DNA from: an uncultured Eubacterium sp.
GTDB lineage: Bacteria > Bacillota > Clostridia > Lachnospirales > Lachnospiraceae
NCBI GenBank assembly: GCA_946611445.1
Contig: CAMODP010000012.1
Location: 1-18,430 of the forward strand
Direction of reading: 5' to 3'
DNA length: 18,430 nucleotides
Part shown: one piece after another, positions 6,733-14,044 of the stretch
Numbering within the stretch: position 1 is the stretch's first letter
Layout of the letters: the number at the start of each line of letters is the position of its first letter
The notes under the pieces: generated by a model
What the model saw: the letters and a program-made list of their open reading frames with translations, nothing else
The model's database searches: none
Told to the model about the DNA's origin: nothing
Made by a program: the position numbers and the translations under genes

Positions 6733-7158
6733 ATGGCGGTATTTTTTTTATTTCTGGTTAATGCCGTACAGGACATCAGAAAGGGAGAGATTGCCCTGCC
6801 CTTTACAGCGGCGGTCATGCTCGCCGGCTTATTCCGGAACCTGCTGCCTGCGCTTTCCGGAACCGCGGGCATGCCGCCCGTATCTGCCGCAGGCGCTGCA
6901 GCGCCGCTTCTGCCCGGGATTCTCTTCCTGCTGCTGTCATGGGCAACAGGGGGAAAGATAGGGGCAGGTGACGGAATCGCCATCCTGGCAGCCGGCTGCT
7001 GGACGACGCTGCCTTCTCTTCTGCTGACCTGCCTGCTGGCGCTTGCCCTTGTGCCGGCAGCGGCCTCCGTGGCGGCTTTATGCCGGCGGCGGCGGAGAGA
7101 ATGGCCGTTTCTTCCTTTCCTTCTTGGCGCGTGGGTGATCTGTCTGCCATTCCGATAG
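6733..7158 (+). CDS. A24-family prepilin peptidase (TadV/CpaA type)
   Basis: A 141-residue polytopic membrane protein. It carries the two catalytic aspartates of A24 aspartic peptidases: D14 in NAVQDIRKGEI and D80 in the GAGD motif (77-80, KIGAGDGIAIL). It lacks the N-methyltransferase domain, as expected of the short CpaA/TadV enzymes, which cut the leader from Flp pilins and TadE/F pseudopilins at the inner membrane. Hydrophobic segments cover about 22-40, 56-72, 82-108 and 124-140. It lies 22 bases after the TadE-like gene and 19 before the second one, within its substrate operon. Confidence 0.8.
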   Translation: MAVFFLFLVNAVQDIRKGEIALPFTAAVMLAGLFRNLLPALSGTAGMPPVSAAGAAAPLLPGILFLLLSWATGGKIGAGDGIAILAAGCWTTLPSLLLTCLLALALVPAAASVAALCRRRRREWPFLPFLLGAWVICLPFR

Positions 7159-7177
7159 CAGGAGGGAGAGTGAGAGA

Positions 7178-7609
7178 ATGAACCGCATGGGAAAGTCAGC
7201 ATGGAGGAAAGGCGTGATGACGGTCGAAGCGTCTGTTATTTTTCCGCTTCTGTGTATCCTGACCGGTCTTCTTCTGGTATGCCTGTTCTACCGCCACAAC
7301 CTGAATTATTACACTGCGGCGGCGGCTGAATCCGCGATCAGGGGGAACGCGGCATCAGAAGGAGGAGAAAACCTGCCCGGGCAGCAGGCGGCCGCCTCCG
7401 CAGCGGCCAGAACCGCCGGCCAGCCGGTTCCGGGGAGCGCGCCGCAGGCAGAGGTTTTCTGCGGAGAGGGGGGAAGTACCGTGGGGTTCAGCGGACAGAG
7501 ATTTACTGCTTTTGCGCAGTGGTTTTCATGGGAAACTGAGGTTTCCGTCCAGAAAGTCCATCCGGTCAGGACGGTCCGTCAGACATGGAATGCCCGCAGG
7601 AGAAGCTGA
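7178..7609 (+). CDS. TadE-like pseudopilin
   Basis: A 143-residue protein with a short basic leader, the segment RKGVMTVEASVIFPLLCIL (10-28) and one membrane helix (about 15-37); Glu17 fits the conserved position of TadE/TadF-type proteins. The rest is a small Ala/Gly-rich extracytoplasmic region. A purine-rich ribosome site (GGAGGGAG, 7161-7168) precedes ATG 7178. It sits between the prepilin peptidase and the FHA gene. Which of TadE, TadF or TadG it matches cannot be decided. Confidence 0.75.
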   Translation: MNRMGKSAWRKGVMTVEASVIFPLLCILTGLLLVCLFYRHNLNYYTAAAAESAIRGNAASEGGENLPGQQAAASAAARTAGQPVPGSAPQAEVFCGEGGSTVGFSGQRFTAFAQWFSWETEVSVQKVHPVRTVRQTWNARRRS

Positions 7610-7649
7610 GCGTGCAAGAAGATGATAGGAGCAGGAAAGGAGGGAGCGG

Positions 7650-8846
7650 ATGAGGATCGAATACAGCCGGGACAGTCACAGACAGTATCTGATATTATCT
7701 GAAGGGGACACCCCGTCCGCAGGGGAATATCCGGTCTGTATGCTGACGGAAAACGAAATCCCCGGGTTTCTGACCTGCCGGACCGAAGAGATCAACAGGA
7801 GTCTGCTTTTTCTGTACGACATCACGGATCTGCAGACGCTGCGGGATTTCTGCTCGACAGATGAAACAGGACGGGAACGGCTGGTCATGCTGCTTCGCAC
7901 GCTGGCGGAGGCCCTGGAGACGCTTGACCGCTTCCTGCTGCCGGCAGACAGCCTGCTGCTGTCCCCGGATCTTGTATTTCTGGACAGGGACAGCGGGGCA
8001 GTCAGGCTGGTATGCTATCCGGACCGCTCCTGCTCTTTCGCGGTACAGATACAGGCGTTCAGCGAATACCTCCTCTCTGTTCTGAAAAATGAGGACCGGG
8101 ATGCGGTTGTGATCGGATACGCATTTTACCAGAAGTGCCGCGACACTATCATTACTGCGGACGGACTGCGGCAGCTGGCGCAGAAGAGGGCCGGCCGGCC
8201 CCTGCCGTCCGCCCCTGCAGAAGGCGGTCTCCGGGAGTCCGGGAACGAAGACGATATAAGCTGGCTCTATGAGGACGGCGGCCGGGAAAGGAGAAAAAAG
8301 GAGCCCGCCTGCCGGAAGGAGAGCACACGGTGGCTGGACAGGCTTCTGACCCGTATGTTTCCGCACAGAAAGGCGGGAAGGAAAAAAAGAAAAAATGCCC
8401 GCCGGGAAATCCGGAAACGGAAGGATGAACCGGGCGGGTCCGGAAGGCGCAGCCTGCCGGCAGAAGGCAGAAGGACGCAGGACCCCGGAAAGGAGGAGCA
8501 CACAGTACTCCTGATCGGCGGAGAGCCGGACATGCCGGATGTCCGGGCGGTTCTCATGCCTGTCCGGGGCAGAGGCCAGATGCCCCTGCGGCTTGACAGG
8601 GACCAGAGCATCCTGGGGAGAAACCCGGCTGCGGCAGACCTGGTCGTGACGTCTCCGCTTGTGAGCCGCGTCCATGCGCGTCTTCTCTGGCAGAAAGGAC
8701 AGTACTGCATCGAGGATATTTCTTCGCGAAACGGCACCTGGGTCAACGGAAGGTTTCTGCCTCCCGGAAGCAGGCAGCCTCTGAAAAACGGGGATGAACT
8801 GCTGCTGGGCGATCAAAGATTCCGGTATGAGAGGAGTCCTGTCTGA
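7650..8846 (+). CDS. DUF6382-FHA domain protein of the Tad locus
   Basis: A 398-residue, probably cytoplasmic protein. Residues about 1-180 match the DUF6382 pattern (MRIEYSRDSHRQYLIL at the start, LYDITDLQTL inside). A strongly basic linker follows (about 222-270), then a C-terminal forkhead-associated domain (about 313-395) with the phosphothreonine-binding signature G323-R324, S339-R-V-H342 and N361-G-T. FHA domains bind phospho-Thr peptides, so the protein may link Ser/Thr kinase signalling to pilus assembly; no kinase gene is in the window. AAAGGAGGG (7636-7644) precedes ATG 7650. It is the last gene of the operon, followed by a weak terminator. No membrane segment is seen. Confidence 0.8.
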   Translation: MRIEYSRDSHRQYLILSEGDTPSAGEYPVCMLTENEIPGFLTCRTEEINRSLLFLYDITDLQTLRDFCSTDETGRERLVMLLRTLAEALETLDRFLLPADSLLLSPDLVFLDRDSGAVRLVCYPDRSCSFAVQIQAFSEYLLSVLKNEDRDAVVIGYAFYQKCRDTIITADGLRQLAQKRAGRPLPSAPAEGGLRESGNEDDISWLYEDGGRERRKKEPACRKESTRWLDRLLTRMFPHRKAGRKKRKNARREIRKRKDEPGGSGRRSLPAEGRRTQDPGKEEHTVLLIGGEPDMPDVRAVLMPVRGRGQMPLRLDRDQSILGRNPAAADLVVTSPLVSRVHARLLWQKGQYCIEDISSRNGTWVNGRFLPPGSRQPLKNGDELLLGDQRFRYERSPV

Positions 8847-8874
8847 AAGACCGCTTATTTCACTTGTGGTTTTT
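8846..8874 (+). terminator. Weak terminator-like hairpin after the Tad operon
   Basis: AAAGACCGC (8846-8854) can pair with GTGGTTTTT (8866-8874) over 9 pairs with two G-U pairs and an 11-base loop; the descending arm is itself T-rich. It overlaps the last base of the stop codon and a candidate feoB promoter, so it is only moderately convincing. Confidence 0.4.
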
Positions 8875-8892
8875 GTGATCGTAAGGTATCAT
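8864..8892 (+). promoter_or_regulatory. Candidate sigma-A promoter for feoB
   Basis: TTGTGG (8864-8869), a 17-base spacer and TATCAT (8887-8892) give a plausible -35/-10 pair. An AT-rich palindrome, ATATT/AATAT with a 5-base centre, lies at 8911-8925 downstream of it and could be a metal-regulator site. No clear Fur-box match is seen. Confidence 0.4.
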
Positions 8893-8967
8893 TAGAGAGT
8901 ATGCAGATAGATATTCTGAAAATATACTAGAGTCATTAAAATCTGTCTGAAAAAGGATGAAAATTTT

Positions 8968-11370
8968 ATGACCTTACGTGAATTAAAACCCGGGCAGCAG
9001 GCCCGGATCTCAGCGGTCGGTGGAGAAGGTGCGCTCCGGCAGCATTTTCTTGATATGGGTGTCATTCCCGGCACGGAAGTCACCGTGGTAAAATACGCGC
9101 CGATGGGGGATCCCATGGAGCTGATACTGCACGGATATAACCTGACGCTGCGTCTGGCGGACGCAGAGCAGATCGCCGTGGAACCGATACAGCGGGAGCA
9201 GACGCCTGACGGCGGTGAGGGGGAAAAAACCGGAACGGACCTGTCCGGGAATCAGATTTCCTCTGCGAAAAGCGAAAAGGCCGGGGAAGGGAAAAAGGGA
9301 AAAGAGCACCCCGGACTCGGCGAAACCGGCCGGTTTCACCCGAAGGGCTCCGGAAAACCGCTTCCTGATGGGACGCTGCTGACATTTGCGCTGGTAGGAA
9401 ACCAGAACAGCGGCAAGACGACGCTGTTTAACCAGCTGACCGGATCAAACCAGCATGTCGGGAACTTCCCCGGTGTCACTGTCAGCCGCAAGGACGGGCC
9501 GATCAGGGGGTATGCGGATACAAGAATCACAGACTTGCCCGGCATCTACTCCATGTCTCCCTACAGCAGCGAGGAGATCGTATCCAGAAATTTCGTCCTG
9601 GATGAGCAGCCGAAGGCAATCATCAATATCGTAGACGCAACCAACATTCAGCGGAACCTGTACCTGACCATGCAGCTGCTGGAACTGGAAATACCGGTGG
9701 TTGTGGCCCTCAATATGATGGATGAGGTGACGGCCAACGGGGGAAGCATCGATGTCAACCGGATGGAATCCCTGCTGGGCGTGCCTGTCGTGCCGATTTC
9801 CGCCGTGAAAAACGCGGGAGTAGAGGAGCTGACCCAGCATGCAGTCCATATCGCGCGCTACCAGGAGCGCCCGCTGCGGCAGGACTTCTGCGACGGTATT
9901 GAACAGGGACCCATGCACCGGTGTATTCACGGCATCGTGCACCTGATCGAAGACCACGCCCGAAATGCCGGCCTGCCCGTGAGATTCGCGGCCTGCAAGA
10001 TTATCGAGGGCGATTCTCTGGTGATGGAGCAGCTGAAGCTGGATCAGAATGAAAAGGAAATGCTGGAGCACATCATCCTGCAGATGGAGAAGGAACGCGG
10101 CCTGGACCGCAGCGCCGCCGTGGCCGACATGCGGTTTTCCTTCATCAGAAAAGTCTGCGAGGAGACGGTAAAAAAACCGGCCGAAAGCCGGGAACGTGTC
10201 CGAAGCGAGAGAATAGACAGGATCCTGACCGGAAAATATACCGCTATTCCGGTTTTTATCCTTATCATGTTTCTTGTGTTCTATCTGACGTTTAATGTGA
10301 TCGGGGCGGGACTGCAGACACTGCTGGAATATGGCGTCAGCGCGCTCACCGCGCTGACGGACCGGGCACTGACAGCCGCCGGCGTGAACGAAGTCATCCA
10401 CGGGCTGGTCATAGACGGCATTTTTGAAGGCGTGGGCAGCGTGCTGAGCTTCCTGCCGATTATCGTGACACTGTTCTTTTTCCTGTCGCTTCTGGAGGAC
10501 AGCGGATATATTGCGCGCGTAGCGTTTTTTATGGACAGGCTGCTTCGGAAAATCGGCCTGAGCGGCCGGAGCATAGTACCGCTTCTGATAGGATTCGGCT
10601 GCACGGTTCCGGCTGTCATGGCTACGCGTACGCTGCCCAGCGAACGCGACAGAAGGATGACGATTCTTCTGACCCCGTTTATGAGCTGCACGGCGAAGCT
10701 TCCGATATACGGTTTCTTTGTGAGCGCATTTTTCCCGAAACGGGGCGGTCTGATCATGGTCGGAATTTATGTTCTCGGCATCCTGACGGGCATCCTGGCT
10801 GCGTTTCTCTACAGGGGGACATTATTCCGGGGAGAGGCGGCGCCCTTTGTTATGGAGCTGCCGAATTACAGGATGCCTGCCGCGAGAAATGTGGCCCAGC
10901 TTCTGTGGGAAAAGGCAAAGGATTTCCTGCAGAGAGCCTTTTCCATTATTCTGATCGCGACAATGGCCGTCTGGTTTCTGCAGAGCTTTGACATGCACTT
11001 CAATTTCGTCCAGGGATCGGATACGAGCATCCTGGCATTGCTGGCGGGCTTCCTGGATCCCCTGCTGCGGCCGCTGGGCCTCGGCGATTGGAGGATTGCG
11101 ACCTCGCTGATCAGCGGATTCCTGGCCAAGGAGAGCGTTGTTGCCACCATGGAAGTGCTGTTCGCGGGAAAAGCAGCTTCCGTGCTGACGGCGCAGGCCG
11201 CGGCCTCTATGCTGGTCTTTTCTCTGCTTTACACGCCCTGCGTGGCCGCGATAGCGTCCGTGAAAAGGGAACTTGGCGCGCGGTATGCTTTCGGGGTTGT
11301 GGTCTGGCAATGCGCAATTGCCTGGATCGCCGCGTTTATTGTGAAAATAGTGTTTACGCTTGCGGGATAA
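8968..11370 (+). CDS. feoB: FeoA-FeoB fusion, ferrous iron transporter
   Basis: An 800-residue ferrous iron uptake protein of the cell membrane. Residues about 1-75 are a FeoA-type SH3-like domain (MTLRELKPGQQARISAVGG, HFLDMGVIPGT). A charged linker (about 76-135) leads to the FeoB G domain: G1 GNQNSGKTT (144-152), switch region NFPGVTV, G3 DLPG (189-192), G4 NMMD (249-252) and G5 SAVKNAG. The membrane part holds the two Gate regions, including GCTVPAVMATRTLPSERD from 544. FeoB alone is usually about 650-770 residues, so the length fits the fusion. AAAAGGA precedes ATG 8968. It is followed by the two-hairpin repeat and a Cys-rich gene. The call is secure. Confidence 0.95.
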   Translation: MTLRELKPGQQARISAVGGEGALRQHFLDMGVIPGTEVTVVKYAPMGDPMELILHGYNLTLRLADAEQIAVEPIQREQTPDGGEGEKTGTDLSGNQISSAKSEKAGEGKKGKEHPGLGETGRFHPKGSGKPLPDGTLLTFALVGNQNSGKTTLFNQLTGSNQHVGNFPGVTVSRKDGPIRGYADTRITDLPGIYSMSPYSSEEIVSRNFVLDEQPKAIINIVDATNIQRNLYLTMQLLELEIPVVVALNMMDEVTANGGSIDVNRMESLLGVPVVPISAVKNAGVEELTQHAVHIARYQERPLRQDFCDGIEQGPMHRCIHGIVHLIEDHARNAGLPVRFAACKIIEGDSLVMEQLKLDQNEKEMLEHIILQMEKERGLDRSAAVADMRFSFIRKVCEETVKKPAESRERVRSERIDRILTGKYTAIPVFILIMFLVFYLTFNVIGAGLQTLLEYGVSALTALTDRALTAAGVNEVIHGLVIDGIFEGVGSVLSFLPIIVTLFFFLSLLEDSGYIARVAFFMDRLLRKIGLSGRSIVPLLIGFGCTVPAVMATRTLPSERDRRMTILLTPFMSCTAKLPIYGFFVSAFFPKRGGLIMVGIYVLGILTGILAAFLYRGTLFRGEAAPFVMELPNYRMPAARNVAQLLWEKAKDFLQRAFSIILIATMAVWFLQSFDMHFNFVQGSDTSILALLAGFLDPLLRPLGLGDWRIATSLISGFLAKESVVATMEVLFAGKAASVLTAQAAASMLVFSLLYTPCVAAIASVKRELGARYAFGVVVWQCAIAWIAAFIVKIVFTLAG

Positions 11371-11431
11371 GAAGTATCCCCGGAAGGAGATGGTTCCTCC
11401 TCTTCAGGCAGGGGGAAAACAGGTTTTCTCA

Positions 11432-11493
11432 GGAGGAGCCTGATCTCCTTCTGAGTATGCCTCCGGCAGAGCCGGACTTGATTGCAGACAGGA
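11432..11493 (+). repeat. Intergenic two-hairpin repeat, copy 2
   Basis: Hairpin A pairs 11432-11438 with 11445-11451 (7 pairs; the A-T pair of copy 1 is a G-U here) around a 6-base loop. Hairpin B is TCCGGC/GCCGGA (11463-11468 with 11472-11477 approximately), with a shorter loop than copy 1. The sequence between and after the stems is nearly identical to 5868-5917. It sits directly upstream of the small Cys-rich gene, whose ribosome site (GGAG) lies just beyond the repeat. Confidence 0.7.
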
Positions 11494-11503
11494 GACAGAG
11501 AAA

Positions 11504-11665
11504 ATGAATATCTGGGATATCGTAATAACCGGTCTGCTCGCGGCAGCGGCAGCCGGTGCCGCAGTCACGGCTTTCCGCAGAAGACGGAAAGGCGGCTGCG
11601 GCTGCGGCTGTGAAGACTGCGGGAGCTGCGCGGGCGGTTCCTGCCGGGAAAAGGCAGGCCGGTAA
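11504..11665 (+). CDS. FeoB-associated Cys-rich small membrane protein
   Basis: A 53-residue protein: one membrane helix (about 3-24), a basic patch RRRRK (25-29), then a cluster of six cysteines (GGCGCGCEDCGSC, 30-42, and C47). This is the pattern of the small Cys-rich proteins encoded directly after feoB in many Firmicutes, where they are thought to stand in for FeoC or to handle iron near the transporter; their exact function is not established. GGAG (11491-11494) precedes ATG 11504. It lies 133 bases after feoB and is convergent with nadE, with no clear terminator between them. Confidence 0.8.
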   Translation: MNIWDIVITGLLAAAAAGAAVTAFRRRRKGGCGCGCEDCGSCAGGSCREKAGR

Positions 11666-11687
11666 AGGCGCATAGGCAGGAGGCGAA

Positions 11688-12473
11688 TTACTCTAGTGTT
11701 CTGGAGATGCCTGACGGCACATATTTCGGCATCAGGCGGAGCTTGTGAAGATTCAGCCGGTGCAGCCGGTCGATTTTCGCGCGGACTTCTTCATCGTCGC
11801 AGCGGCCGGTATTGATATACTCGCCGAGGGCGGCATAGGTGAAGCCGAGCTTATCCTCATCTGTCATTCCGCTGAGCCCGTCTGAGGGGGCCTTGTGAAC
11901 CAGCGTTTCCGGCAGGCCGAGCTCCGCACCGATCTGCAGCACTTCATCAACCAGAAGAGAAGCCAGCGGGCTGAAGTCTCCGGCCGCATCGCCGTATTTG
12001 GTGGAATAGCCGACGTAGTCCTCCGACAGGTTGCAGGTATTGGCTACCCTGCCGCCTTCCGGAAGTGTCTGCGCCACGGCGTAGAGTGCGGCCATGCGGA
12101 TACGGGGCGGCATATTGATGCCGGCTTCCCTGGGCAGGGATTCCATACCTGTGATTTCTCTGAGCGCGTCACTGCCGGCAAGCATTTCCTTCATGGCGGC
12201 AGTCACATTTCCTATATTCAGTTCTACATGCGGAATGCCGATGGATTCCACCAGAAGACGGGCGTCACTGATGTCACTCTGCACGCCGTCAGGCATGAGG
12301 ACACCGACCACCCGGTCAGTACCGAGCGCTTCCGCACAAAGCGCCGCCGTCACGCTGGAGTCCTTGCCGCCGGAAATACCGACGACGGCGCGGCAGGAAG
12401 GACCGTTTTCTTCAAAGTAATTTCGGATCCAGGCGACGATTTCATCTTTTATCTGTCTGGGATTTGCCAACAT
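11688..12473 (-). CDS. nadE: NH3-dependent NAD+ synthase
   Basis: A 261-residue cytoplasmic enzyme that amidates deamido-NAD to NAD+ with ATP and ammonia, the last step of NAD synthesis. The PP-loop SGGKDSS (34-40) binds ATP pyrophosphate; the segments NTCNLSEDYVGYSTKYGD and FSPLASLLVDEV belong to the synthetase active site and dimer interface. There is no N-terminal nitrilase-like glutaminase domain, so it depends on free ammonia or a partner. The start ATG (12473) has GGAG upstream on the minus strand. A strong promoter and a 30-bp palindrome lie just upstream. Confidence 0.93.
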   Translation of the reverse strand: MLANPRQIKDEIVAWIRNYFEENGPSCRAVVGISGGKDSSVTAALCAEALGTDRVVGVLMPDGVQSDISDARLLVESIGIPHVELNIGNVTAAMKEMLAGSDALREITGMESLPREAGINMPPRIRMAALYAVAQTLPEGGRVANTCNLSEDYVGYSTKYGDAAGDFSPLASLLVDEVLQIGAELGLPETLVHKAPSDGLSGMTDEDKLGFTYAALGEYINTGRCDDEEVRAKIDRLHRLNLHKLRLMPKYVPSGISRTLE

Positions 12474-12519
12474 AGCAGAGCTCCTGTATATAATAATGGG
12501 TGTCTTTGGTTTCGGTAAT

Positions 12520-12548
12520 ATTGTATCTTAACGGGAGGAGACTGTCAA
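12520..12548 (-). promoter_or_regulatory. Consensus sigma-A promoter of nadE
   Basis: On the minus strand TTGACA (12548-12543) is followed by a 17-base spacer and TACAAT (12525-12520), 46 bases before the nadE start. The -35 is a perfect match and the -10 matches 5 of 6. Confidence 0.75.
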
Positions 12549-12577
12549 ATTGCCATTTAGTACTCTAAATGGCAATT
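12548..12577. promoter_or_regulatory. 30-bp palindrome at the nadE -35, candidate operator
   Basis: AATTGCCATTTA (12548-12559) and TAAATGGCAATT (12566-12577) are perfect 12-bp inverted arms around GTACTC. It overlaps the first base of the nadE -35 and lies 41 bases before dus. There is no T-run on either side, so an operator is more likely than a terminator. The regulator is unknown. Confidence 0.6.
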
Positions 12578-12618
12578 CGGCAAAAGTTCCTTTTGACTCC
12601 TGAAGCAGAGGATTGCTC

Positions 12619-13590
12619 ATGAAAATATACTTTGCGCCCATGGAAGGCATCACCGGGTATACCTTCCGGAATATATATGACGAGAATTTTCCCGGTGTTG
12701 ACTGCTACTATACGCCCTTCATTGCCGCGACGCACACGCACAGCTGCAAGACCAGGGAGAAGAAGGATGTCGCGCCGGAAAACAACCGGGTGAAGCATCT
12801 GGTTCCGCAGGTGCTGACAAATAAATCCGAGGATTTTCTGTGGTCGGCCGGCGCGCTGGCGGATCTGGGGTATTCTGAGGTGAATCTGAATCTGGGCTGC
12901 CCTTCGCCGACAGTTGTTTCCAAGAAAAAGGGAGCGGGATTCCTGGGGGAGCCGGACATGCTGGACAGGTTTTTTGAGGAGACTTTCGAGGGCCTGCGGC
13001 ATTTCGAGACGGCCGGGCGTTCTGCGGTCCGCATCTCTGTCAAGACCAGGATCGGCATGCGGGATACGGAGGAGGCGGCTGCTCTGATGGGAATCTTTAA
13101 CCGCTATCCGCTGGCGGAGCTGATCATTCATCCCAGGCTGCAGAATGAACTGTACAGAGGCGTGCCGCATGCGGACGTCTTCCTCTCCATGCTGGGGGAG
13201 AGCCGGAATCCTGTCTGCTTCAACGGGGATATCTGTACCCCCGGGGATATGGAGCGGCTGCTTGAGGCCGTCGGGAAGAAAAAACTGCAGCTGCCGGCTG
13301 TGATGATCGGAAGAGGATTCCTGCGGGATCCGGCGCTGCTCCGCAGGATACAGGGCGGCAGGGCGGCCAGGCGGGATGAATTGCAGCGGTATCATAACCG
13401 GCTGCTCGAGGCATACAGTGCCGCATTGTCTCCAAAAGACGCGCTGTTCCGGATGAAAGAGCTCTGGGCCTATCTGCAGGACCGGTTTGACGGGGAGGAC
13501 AGGCGTGTAAAAAGGCTCCTGAAGTGCCGGGACAGTGCGGCCTTCCGGGCGGCTGCGGATGAATTGTTTGCGGAAGGTACGCTGCGGTGA
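12619..13590 (+). CDS. tRNA-dihydrouridine synthase (Dus family)
   Basis: A 323-residue flavoenzyme that reduces uridines of tRNA to dihydrouridine using FMN and NAD(P)H. The N-terminal APMEGITGYTFRN (6-18) is the FMN-binding start of the TIM barrel. The catalytic cysteine is C94 in NLNLGCPSPTVVSKKKGAGF. Later come KTRIGM, an IIHPR segment, the FNGDI strand and the phosphate-binding IGRGFLRDP. A TTG at 12613 would extend it by two residues, but AGAGGA (12607-12612) fits ATG 12619. The subfamily (DusB-like or other) and the target position in tRNA cannot be read. It diverges from nadE. Confidence 0.88.
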   Translation: MKIYFAPMEGITGYTFRNIYDENFPGVDCYYTPFIAATHTHSCKTREKKDVAPENNRVKHLVPQVLTNKSEDFLWSAGALADLGYSEVNLNLGCPSPTVVSKKKGAGFLGEPDMLDRFFEETFEGLRHFETAGRSAVRISVKTRIGMRDTEEAAALMGIFNRYPLAELIIHPRLQNELYRGVPHADVFLSMLGESRNPVCFNGDICTPGDMERLLEAVGKKKLQLPAVMIGRGFLRDPALLRRIQGGRAARRDELQRYHNRLLEAYSAALSPKDALFRMKELWAYLQDRFDGEDRRVKRLLKCRDSAAFRAAADELFAEGTLR

Positions 13591-13695
13591 AAGCATAATA
13601 CCCTTTAGAGTCCGGTTAAGTTTTATGCGGTAGAGTGTGTGCATAACAGAAATTCACAGGTCTGCCGCGGCAGGCCGGAAAAGGGGGTATACCAG

Positions 13696-13887
13696 ATGAA
13701 TATGAATGCAAAGACGGCACAGACAGTCAGAGAGGCTACAGAGGGACTGACCGGCAGAAGGGAGAAGGATATCCTCTTTCTGCGCGGACAGATCGAGAAA
13801 TATGAAAGCGACGCGGCTGCTGCGGATACGCTCAGAAAGATCCTGCGCGCGCTGGCAGGGGACAGAATGCAGCAGGCGGCAGCCTGA
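13696..13887 (+). CDS. Small helical protein of unknown function
   Basis: A 63-residue, charged, probably all-helical protein (MNMNAKTAQTVREATEGL... ending AGDRMQQAAA), with a heptad-like stretch around residues 22-55. ATG 13696 is preferred over an upstream GTG at 13639 because the AAGGGGGT ribosome site (13681-13688) precedes it. No membrane segment, Cys motif or known domain is visible. It lies 105 bases after dus and before the metY promoter. It could be a genuine small gene or a fortuitous frame; the ribosome site and lack of overlap favour a gene. Confidence 0.5.
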   Translation: MNMNAKTAQTVREATEGLTGRREKDILFLRGQIEKYESDAAAADTLRKILRALAGDRMQQAAA

Positions 13888-13958
13888 AAGACAAAGACAC
13901 GCAGCAGCCTTCCCTGTCGCGAAGGAAACGGATACGGCCTCTTCTCCCGCAAAAGCAG

Positions 13959-13988
13959 TTGACCATGTCCCCGTGAGGGAACTATAAT
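13959..13988 (+). promoter_or_regulatory. Sigma-A promoter of metY
   Basis: TTGACC (13959-13964), an 18-base spacer and TATAAT (13983-13988) form a near-consensus promoter 56 bases before the metY start. Confidence 0.75.
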
Positions 13989-13992
13989 CAAC

Positions 13993-14015
13993 AGCAGATG
14001 AAAAGATCATCTGCT
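13993..14015 (+). promoter_or_regulatory. Hairpin/palindrome at the metY transcription start
   Basis: AGCAGATGA (13993-14001) and TCATCTGCT (14007-14015) are perfect 9-bp arms around AAAGA, beginning 4 bases after the -10. It would lie at the +1 region, so it may be a repressor operator or a 5'-end RNA hairpin. No T-run follows. No SAM or T-box leader is present. Confidence 0.5.
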
Positions 14016-14044
14016 TTCAGATGTAATACGGGAAGGATTTTGCG

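Noticed and set aside
5976..7202. 408-codon minus-strand frame across the TadE-like and peptidase genes
   Set aside because: Long only because GC-rich DNA has few stops; the plus-strand genes show membrane helices and catalytic motifs.
7695..8816. 373-codon minus-strand frame across the FHA gene
   Set aside because: Shadow of a gene with an intact FHA signature.
8893..8930. A Fur box upstream of feoB
   Set aside because: The AT-rich palindrome at 8911-8925 does not match the Fur consensus well enough; it is kept only as an unassigned palindrome.
9445..10401. 318-codon minus-strand frame within feoB
   Set aside because: Antisense to the conserved FeoB G domain; no domain of its own.
12548..12577. 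Reading the nadE palindrome as a bidirectional terminator
   Set aside because: No T-run follows the stem in either direction, and it lies between divergent genes, where a terminator is not needed.
12565..13644. 359-codon minus-strand frame across dus
   Set aside because: Antisense to a gene with the Dus catalytic Cys motif; no ribosome site noted.
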